This document shows positions 13,563-19,118 of a stretch of 19,118 nt of DNA, piece by piece (within the stretch, counting starts at the first letter, position 1; the number at the start of each line of letters is the position of its first letter). Source of the stretch: JAXLWB01 sp046328715 (lineage in GTDB: Bacteria; Chloroflexota; Anaerolineae; Caldilineales; Caldilineaceae); NCBI GenBank assembly GCA_046328715.1, contig JAXLWB010000082.1:1-19118 (forward strand). The letters are read 5' to 3'. Under the pieces are notes generated by a model. It was given only the letters and a program-made list of their open reading frames with translations. It had not been told where the DNA came from and ran no database searches. The position numbers and the translations under genes were made by a program.

Positions 13563-13643
13563 ATGCGAACATTTGTTCTGCGCCCAAAGAAAAGTATAAG
13601 ATCCAACAGAGATACAATTTCAGCTTCACGACATAAGCGATAA
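13563..13643 (+). CDS. Possible leaderless 26-codon upstream ORF
   Basis: ATG 13563 lies 8 nt after the TATAAT box, near the predicted transcription start, and opens a 26-residue basic frame (MRTFVLRPKKSIRSNRDTIS.., ending TAA at 13641). It could be a regulatory leader peptide, the stub of a displaced gene, or chance. No ribosome-binding site is possible at that position, so translation would have to be leaderless. Confidence 0.2.
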   Translation: MRTFVLRPKKSIRSNRDTISASRHKR

Positions 13644-13693
13644 GCGGTAGCAGCGTCCTACAATCTTATTTCATCTTGAATTTGGAGGGGGAT

Positions 13694-14077
13694 ATGAAAA
13701 GAGTTACTGGTGTTGGAGGAATTTTTTTTAAAGCCAAGGATCCGGCTACTCTCGGAGCTTGGTACAAGAAACATCTTGGCATTGATGTTCAAGAGTGGGG
13801 CGGCGCAATGTTTAACTGGGCTGACGCCGGCGAGCCAGAAAAGGGGATGACAGTCTGGAACGTTTCTGGCATGGATGATGACCATTTTGCTCCAAGCACA
13901 TCTCCATTCATGATCAATTATCTAGTTGCGGATCTTCATTCGCTTATTCAAGAACTCCGGGCGGAAGGTTGTAATGTACTCGACCAGGTCGAAGAGTCTG
14001 AGTATGGCAAATTTGGCTGGGTAATTGACCCCGAAGGCAACAAAATCGAACTTTGGGAAGCGCCAACTGAACAATAA
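13694..14077 (+). CDS. VOC-family protein (glyoxalase / bleomycin resistance-like)
   Basis: A 127-residue single-unit VOC protein with two beta-alpha-beta-beta-beta modules. The first is GVGGIFFKAKDPATLGAWYKKHLGI with a following AMFNW strand. The second begins PFMINYLVADLHSLIQELRAEG and ends in GWVIDPEGNKIELWE, the usual C-terminal signature with a metal-type Glu. Such proteins work as dimers and include glyoxalases, dioxygenases, fosfomycin or bleomycin resistance proteins and ligand binders; no specific reaction can be assigned. ATG 13694 follows a strong GGAGG with 5 nt spacing; the in-frame TTG at 13676 is rejected. It is expressed from the consensus promoter at 13526-13554 and ends before a strong terminator. 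Base composition is more A/T-rich than the flanking genes, which may reflect transfer. Confidence 0.9.
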   Translation: MKRVTGVGGIFFKAKDPATLGAWYKKHLGIDVQEWGGAMFNWADAGEPEKGMTVWNVSGMDDDHFAPSTSPFMINYLVADLHSLIQELRAEGCNVLDQVEESEYGKFGWVIDPEGNKIELWEAPTEQ

Positions 14078-14108
14078 GCTTGCACAAATACGTCTTTTGC
14101 AACTTCAT

Positions 14109-14153
14109 AAAAAGAGAACGCTACTAGCCCCCGGCTAGCAGCGTTCTCTTTTT
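14109..14153. terminator. Bidirectional rho-independent terminator
   Basis: A long stem, AAAAAGAGAACGCT-a-CTAGCC / GGCTAG-c-AGCGTTCTCTTTTT, with one internal mismatch and a 3-nt CCC loop. It has an A-run on one side and a T-run on the other, so it can stop both the VOC transcript (+) and the convergent exoprotein transcript (-), whose stop codons lie 32 and 34 bp away. Confidence 0.92.
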
Positions 14154-14186
14154 ATTTTACCCTTTTACCTTTTTGCCTGATCAAGC

Positions 14187-17100
14187 CTACCGGCTGACAA
14201 TCGGCAAGAAGATCTGGGTTGGTCGTCCGCCCGTATCATCATCGGCGGGCAGCACCCAGGCGTTGACACGGATGCATTGTGCTCCACCCATCAGCGGGTC
14301 GCTGCCCGGGGCACCGGCCAACTTGAGCACGCCCGAGTAGTAACCGGGGATCATGCTGTTGTGGTCGATGCCCACCTGGACCGTGTCGTTGATCAGCGTT
14401 GCCTTGATCCAACTGGCTTCGCTGCTCAGTTGTGGTGTGAATTGACCGCCGCCTGCGTTGATCCATTGGACACTCTGTGTTGCTGCCTCGCCGCCCGTTT
14501 GTTTCTTGGCTTCGAAGGAGAGTAGATCCTCGGCCAGTTGCAAGCGGGGTTGTGTGTGTTGCGAACCATAGCTGGCGCTATCCACTGGATTGCTTCCGGC
14601 GGCCAACTCTTCGCCGTCGCTGAAGTCATCGCCGTCGCTGTCCTGCGCCTTTGGATTGCTGCCAGCTTTGAACTCATCCACGTTCTTGACCCCATCGCCA
14701 TCCGTGTCGGCGTTGGCATCGCTCACACCGAACTTGGTTGCCCAATCATCGGCCATGCCATCGTTGTTGCCATCGATGCCGTTGGTCACGAGCACCTGAA
14801 GCACTGGTGAGTAGTTGCTATACCAGCCATCGCTGTTACCAGCCGACACTCGAATCATGTAGCTGACGCCTGTCTCCAGACCGGGGATCGTCGGGTTGCC
14901 ATTGGCAAGGTCATAGTGCTTCTGCGTACCCTTGCTGTCGAGGCGGGTTACCTCGGCTCGGTAACTGGCTGGCGCTGCACCTACACCCGGCGTGATCTGA
15001 ATTGCTACGCTGTTCGAGGTCGCTGACATCAGGGTCGGTGTCAACGGTGTGCCTGGAATTTCATTGCCACCGGGGCCAGGTGTAGCAAATTGTGGCGTAG
15101 TACCCGTGCTGCTATTGTCATTGATGTCGATGGCAGTCACGCTGACACCATATTCGATCCCATTACTTACTGCACCGATGCGATATTCCGGACCCTCAGC
15201 CGCAGTCACGAGCGCATGGTTGGCATCGATAAAGCCGTTGAGGAAGCGTGGTCCCCAGGAGATCAGGTAGGCATTGACATCCTTCTCCGGCGACGCATTC
15301 CAGCGGGCCATGATGACATTATCCATCGCATAGAGTTGCACACCGGTCGGCACGGCGGGGGCAGTCACGTCATTGATCACGATCGTACCGGTGGAGGTGA
15401 AGACCTCGGTGCCTGCAAAACGATTCGGATCATAGGCTCGTGCATTGGTCAGGCCGCTGTTGTCGGGCAGACAGCTATTGAGCGGCTGGCTGATCTGGTC
15501 GATCGGCAGGGAGTTGATGCCATCATCCACCTCGGCCCGAATCTGATAGGTGCCATTGAGCAGGCCCGTCGTGTCCCAGTCAAACTCGCCCGCCTTGAAG
15601 GAGAGATTCTTGACGATCGGAGCACCGACCTGCAAGTTGCCACTCAGTACACCCGAACTCAGTAGCGTTGGGTAGTAGTAGAGCGAGACCGTCGTGCTGA
15701 TCGGGGTGTCTTCGGGTGCGCTCCAGCGAATCTTGTAGCTGTTGTTGCCTGGCTCGTTGGCGGCGGCAGGGTTGACAAAGCTGCCACGATTGCCGGGTGT
15801 GCCGGGGGCACCCTTGTTGGAAAGGAAGACCAACTTGTAGTGCTCGACGCCAGCGTCGCTCAGGTTGCCGATCTTGGCTTGCCATGTGCCAGCCTTGGGC
15901 ATCTGTACCGTCATCAGGGTTTGCGAGGCATCGCTGACCACCTGCGCCTGGAATTGAGCAGCGTTGGCAGCGTTGATCTCTACCCCATCCGGGTTGATCA
16001 GGCTGAGTGCGGGCGATCCAGCTTGCCAGCCGAGTGTGACTAGGATCTGTTCCGATTGCGACGTCACCGTCAGCGAGACTAGCGCTGTGCCATTTACTTG
16101 GGGCGGTGCGGGCTGTACGTCGATTTGATCCGCCGAAGCTGCCATTAGTTGGTTGCCGCCATATTGGTCGATTAAGAGATGGCTGTCGGTACCCAGGATA
16201 AAGTCGAAGCCACTGTCAAAGCCGTAGTAGAGACCGACACCGTAGCCAGCGACTTCCACGCGGCCCTTGATGCCCCATTCGTAAACGGTGCAGCTTGCAT
16301 TGACACAGAACTCACCGAAAGAGACCTCAATCTTGACCTCGATGTTGCTAGGTGGCAACTTGATCGGTCCTAATTCGCCAATCTGTCCTTCCTTGATCAT
16401 GATCGAGGCGGCGATTTGTCCAGTAAAGTGCATCGTGTCATCATCGGGCAGCCAGTTGTAGCGATGTTGCCAGCCTTGACCTTGCCAGAGATGGGCCCGA
16501 GCAAAGCCCTTGAGCCAATCTTTGTAACTGATCGAGACTTCGAAGCCTGTGTCCAGCGGGTTCCACGAAACCCAGAGTTTGCCATTGATATCAACTGTGC
16601 CCAACACCTTGCCTGTGGCTTGCAGTTCAAAGAGGCCACGGGTGTCGATTGATACTTCGCCCGTAATCTTGAGCGCACCGCCGTTGCCACCTGGTGCTGC
16701 CTGAATGCTGATTCCGACTGTGATCTTGGTGTAGTCGGGGAAGATATCGACGCCACCTTTGAGGCCAGTCAGGAACATGCCCGTCTGACCAAGTGGAAGG
16801 CCGACGGGCGATTCAAAACTCATGTGAGCGCTGCGCAGTCCAGCCCCATCTTCCGAGACACAGAGCATGAAGGAAGCACCGATCTGGGCCTCGACATTCG
16901 GCACTTTGATCTCCGCCTCGCCGTTGATCACGACGACATCGGGACCAATTCCACCGCAGGGCTCGAAGCCGATGCTTACCTTGGCCTTGCCCGCCGAGAA
17001 GTTAAACTCTTTGCTAAAGTTGCTGGTCGCATTCTCAAAGCTCGGGTGATCGCTGCTGTAGACGGTTAGGTTGCCGGCTGAACTCATCATCACGGTCTTG

Positions 17101-19118
17101 GCATCGACATTGGTCAGAATATCGGGCATCTCCCAGCGGCGATCAGGGGCGACGAGATTAGCCGAGTCGTTAACCGAGCGCAGGTCCAAACAGCTTGCCT
17201 GACAGCTCTTGTTGATCTCCTTGATTGGCAGACCACGGGCTAGGATGACAGCTTGCAGGGAACGGCTGGCGCCTCCTAATTTGGCTTGTTGCGTCACTTT
17301 GGCCTGATGTGCACGTAGGGCCAGGAAGGTGCGGGGTTGAGCACCATTGGCGGTAGTCGCATCCAGGCCAAAGCTATCGCCCAGGTCGACGAGCAAGCTG
17401 GCGATTTGCGGTGGCGCAGGGTTATTGGCGACCGCAGTGACGTTGCCGCTCAACGACGACCAGCCATCGGCATTCAACGACCAGCTTGTATTGAACTTCA
17501 GTGTGACCTGCTCGGGGCTGTCACCCACGATGCGGCTCAAGGTTGCTGTGCCGACTGCGCTGGAGCCTGTGTTGCTGGCTGCGCTGATGTAAAAATCCTT
17601 GTTGCTTAAGTCGCCCTTATCACTGGCCATCCACGGCTCACGCAGAACTTGACCGCTGTTGGCAGGTGATGGTGCTAGCACCGCGGTGTTGGGAGGGCGA
17701 ACCTGGCGCTCCATCGCACCGGCAAATACATCGAACCAAGCAGTGGGTGTGCCGTTGGCCGCATTGAGTGCCGGACATTTGACCAACATGACCGTGCTAT
17801 CGACACTGAGTTTGAGCGTATTGGGTGTCGTATAACTTACCTTGCCACCGACAACCGCCACCGTTGGACTGCCTCCAGTTGGTCCGATCATCGGTGCAAT
17901 GCCACTGTTGATGGTGTCGCCACTGCTGCCGTTGCGGTTGAAGCCACTCTTGCTCCAGATGCGCATCCCCCCAGCATCTTGGAAGGTGGTGCTGTTGAAG
18001 ACCCACGTATTGTTGGGGCACTCCACCTTCTGGCAGCCACCGCTCTGGGTTGGAAATTCGCCCGCAGCGCAGGAGAGAATCTTGATCTGCAAGCTATACT
18101 TGACCGGAATCACCTTGGAGTTACAGAACTCCTTCGCGCAATCCTCCTCATCGTAGACGGTCAGTTGCGGGCCATGATAGGCAATGGCAAGTGCATATTG
18201 ACCCGCTTCGGATGTGATGAAGTTGCTGGAGGTTGTGTTGACTGCCAGCGACCATTGGGCGACTGTGCCAGCACCACCGGTGGAGAGTGGCATATTCTGC
18301 TGGCTGTTGCTATGCGCTACTTGTGCCTGGAATCTGTTGGCAAAAAGTTGTGTATAGCTGCCAGGTCGAGTGCCATCACTCGTGATCTGAATGCTCACCC
18401 GGCTGGTGCTATTGGCCGGCAACACCAGATTCCAAAGGGCGAGCGGATCGGCGCTGTCGAACTCGTAGTCCACTTGTTTGGCAACCCCAATTGCTGGTGC
18501 AATTGGCTGCGGCTGCTCGCCGATCAACTCCAGGTTGTAGCCGATGGGCGCAGGGTCGCTGGTGGCATTGCCAACACGCAGTTGCAGCGCACTATCGGTA
18601 TATTGGGTCTGTGTCCCGCGGCCATCCAACAGCAGGTAGCCCGCATCGCCGCTGACTGGTGTCACACTGCCAAGGGTGCGGTCGAGCAGTTGGGCGCTCG
18701 ATTTGCTGTCGTTGATCTGCACTTTCATCGGGAAGCTACCACGCAGATAAGAGCGATACGCGTTGTTGAGCCCCGGCTGGTTAGGGTTGGCTGACCCTTG
18801 TGCCGGGGCAAAGCCGCGGCTGACCACTGCCTGCCACTTGTTGTTCGGCAGTTGGGGAATCGTGTAAACATGATCAGCACTATAGTAGGGTGGCAGGTCG
18901 GCCTTGGGCAAGGCACCCAATCCAGGCGTGGTTGCTACACCTTCGCTCAAGGACGGCCCGCTGTAATAGACCACCAGGCGTATGCCACGGGTGGTGGCGT
19001 TGTTTGGAATAAAGGGCGCATCGGGATTGCTCAGGTTCTGGGTCAGAATCATCTCATCGGCGCTCCAATCATCTGTCTTGCTGTGAAGGCTAAAGGCACC
19101 GCAGTGGATGATCGGTAG
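14187..19118 (-). CDS. Giant secreted multidomain beta-rich protein with Fn3 and TSP3 repeats (N-terminus beyond right edge)
   Basis: The frame stays open through the ATG at 19052 to the window edge (22 more codons), so the N-terminus and any signal peptide lie outside; 1643 residues are visible. By visible numbering: 1-700 beta-rich with scattered Cys pairs (EEDCAKEFC, SCAAGEF..GGCQKVEC, SCQASC). About 700-990 is a long run of alternating hydrophobic strands (VSIGFEPCGG...GLYYGFDSGFDF). About 990-1250 is Ig- or PPC-like beta sandwich. Two fibronectin type III-like modules lie at ~1256-1345 and ~1353-1445. Thrombospondin type 3 / EF-like calcium loops follow at ~1446-1510 (DGNNDGMADDW, DADTDGDGVKN, DSDGDDFSDGEE). 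A BACON-like beta domain is at ~1530-1610, and the tail is IFLPIVSR. This suggests an exported, Ca2+-stabilised surface or matrix protein. No enzyme domain was seen. The terminator at 14109-14153 follows the stop. Confidence 0.88.
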   Translation of the reverse strand, partial: LPIIHCGAFSLHSKTDDWSADEMILTQNLSNPDAPFIPNNATTRGIRLVVYYSGPSLSEGVATTPGLGALPKADLPPYYSADHVYTIPQLPNNKWQAVVSRGFAPAQGSANPNQPGLNNAYRSYLRGSFPMKVQINDSKSSAQLLDRTLGSVTPVSGDAGYLLLDGRGTQTQYTDSALQLRVGNATSDPAPIGYNLELIGEQPQPIAPAIGVAKQVDYEFDSADPLALWNLVLPANSTSRVSIQITSDGTRPGSYTQLFANRFQAQVAHSNSQQNMPLSTGGAGTVAQWSLAVNTTSSNFITSEAGQYALAIAYHGPQLTVYDEEDCAKEFCNSKVIPVKYSLQIKILSCAAGEFPTQSGGCQKVECPNNTWVFNSTTFQDAGGMRIWSKSGFNRNGSSGDTINSGIAPMIGPTGGSPTVAVVGGKVSYTTPNTLKLSVDSTVMLVKCPALNAANGTPTAWFDVFAGAMERQVRPPNTAVLAPSPANSGQVLREPWMASDKGDLSNKDFYISAASNTGSSAVGTATLSRIVGDSPEQVTLKFNTSWSLNADGWSSLSGNVTAVANNPAPPQIASLLVDLGDSFGLDATTANGAQPRTFLALRAHQAKVTQQAKLGGASRSLQAVILARGLPIKEINKSCQASCLDLRSVNDSANLVAPDRRWEMPDILTNVDAKTVMMSSAGNLTVYSSDHPSFENATSNFSKEFNFSAGKAKVSIGFEPCGGIGPDVVVINGEAEIKVPNVEAQIGASFMLCVSEDGAGLRSAHMSFESPVGLPLGQTGMFLTGLKGGVDIFPDYTKITVGISIQAAPGGNGGALKITGEVSIDTRGLFELQATGKVLGTVDINGKLWVSWNPLDTGFEVSISYKDWLKGFARAHLWQGQGWQHRYNWLPDDDTMHFTGQIAASIMIKEGQIGELGPIKLPPSNIEVKIEVSFGEFCVNASCTVYEWGIKGRVEVAGYGVGLYYGFDSGFDFILGTDSHLLIDQYGGNQLMAASADQIDVQPAPPQVNGTALVSLTVTSQSEQILVTLGWQAGSPALSLINPDGVEINAANAAQFQAQVVSDASQTLMTVQMPKAGTWQAKIGNLSDAGVEHYKLVFLSNKGAPGTPGNRGSFVNPAAANEPGNNSYKIRWSAPEDTPISTTVSLYYYPTLLSSGVLSGNLQVGAPIVKNLSFKAGEFDWDTTGLLNGTYQIRAEVDDGINSLPIDQISQPLNSCLPDNSGLTNARAYDPNRFAGTEVFTSTGTIVINDVTAPAVPTGVQLYAMDNVIMARWNASPEKDVNAYLISWGPRFLNGFIDANHALVTAAEGPEYRIGAVSNGIEYGVSVTAIDINDNSSTGTTPQFATPGPGGNEIPGTPLTPTLMSATSNSVAIQITPGVGAAPASYRAEVTRLDSKGTQKHYDLANGNPTIPGLETGVSYMIRVSAGNSDGWYSNYSPVLQVLVTNGIDGNNDGMADDWATKFGVSDANADTDGDGVKNVDEFKAGSNPKAQDSDGDDFSDGEELAAGSNPVDSASYGSQHTQPRLQLAEDLLSFEAKKQTGGEAATQSVQWINAGGGQFTPQLSSEASWIKATLINDTVQVGIDHNSMIPGYYSGVLKLAGAPGSDPLMGGAQCIRVNAWVLPADDDTGGRPTQIFLPIVSR

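Noticed and set aside
17979..18794. 271-codon plus-strand open frame
   Set aside because: Lies wholly antisense to the giant exported protein, has a low-complexity composition without recognisable domains or ribosome-binding site; same for the frame at 15090-15665.
1..19118. CRISPR arrays, tRNA/rRNA genes, transposases, integrases, toxin-antitoxin pairs
   Set aside because: Looked for on both strands; none supported by sequence.

Overview
The window looks like a piece of a Chloroflexota chromosome, perhaps a Caldilinea-like or Herpetosiphon-like lineage. That placement is inferred from content: very large STAND/TPR and BTAD-type regulators, several small DinB-like proteins, a giant secreted beta-rich protein with thrombospondin-type calcium repeats that ends in an '..FLPIVSR' tail, and Shine-Dalgarno starts mixed with apparently leaderless ones. 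No rRNA, tRNA, CRISPR array, transposase or prophage gene was found.

Layout, left to right. 1-633 (-): N-terminal part of a BTAD/SARP-like regulator that runs off the left edge. 756-2913 (-): a compact operon of DinB-like protein, cupin and APH-type phosphotransferase, followed by a possible 56-residue ORF. 3370-3642 (-): a small two-helix membrane protein. 3736-4115: an AT-rich non-coding stretch with a direct repeat pair and a hairpin. 4116-6154 (-): a sarcosine-oxidase-like flavoenzyme and a HAD haloacid-dehalogenase-like hydrolase, separated by a MITE-like palindromic cassette. Divergent from these, 6361-9099 (+) encodes a full-length XRE-STAND-TPR regulator. 9321-9830 (+): a second DinB-like protein, whose TGA stop is followed in the same frame by an orphan TPR tail of a second STAND regulator (to 10748).

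10698-13162 (-): a set made of a cytochrome P450, a small lipoprotein and a single-domain globin. A symmetric 72-bp array of 8-bp units separates the P450 from the lipoprotein. The globin 3' end overlaps the orphan TPR gene tail to tail. 13163-13693 is AT-rich and carries a fully consensus sigma-70 promoter preceded by a cluster of TGTAT/ATACA half-sites; it drives a VOC/glyoxalase-like gene (13694-14077). A strong bidirectional terminator separates this gene from a giant exported protein (14187-19118, -) that is open at the right edge.

Functionally, the middle of the window is a collection of small detoxification or resistance-type enzymes (two DinB/ClbS-like proteins, cupin, APH-type kinase, VOC, P450, globin, HAD, flavin oxidase) interspersed with large signal-responsive regulators. 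I do not see a classical defence or biosynthetic system. The most unusual items are the DinB/TGA/TPR junction, the globin with substituted haem-pocket positions, the 72-bp 8-mer array, and the promoter with its half-site cluster.
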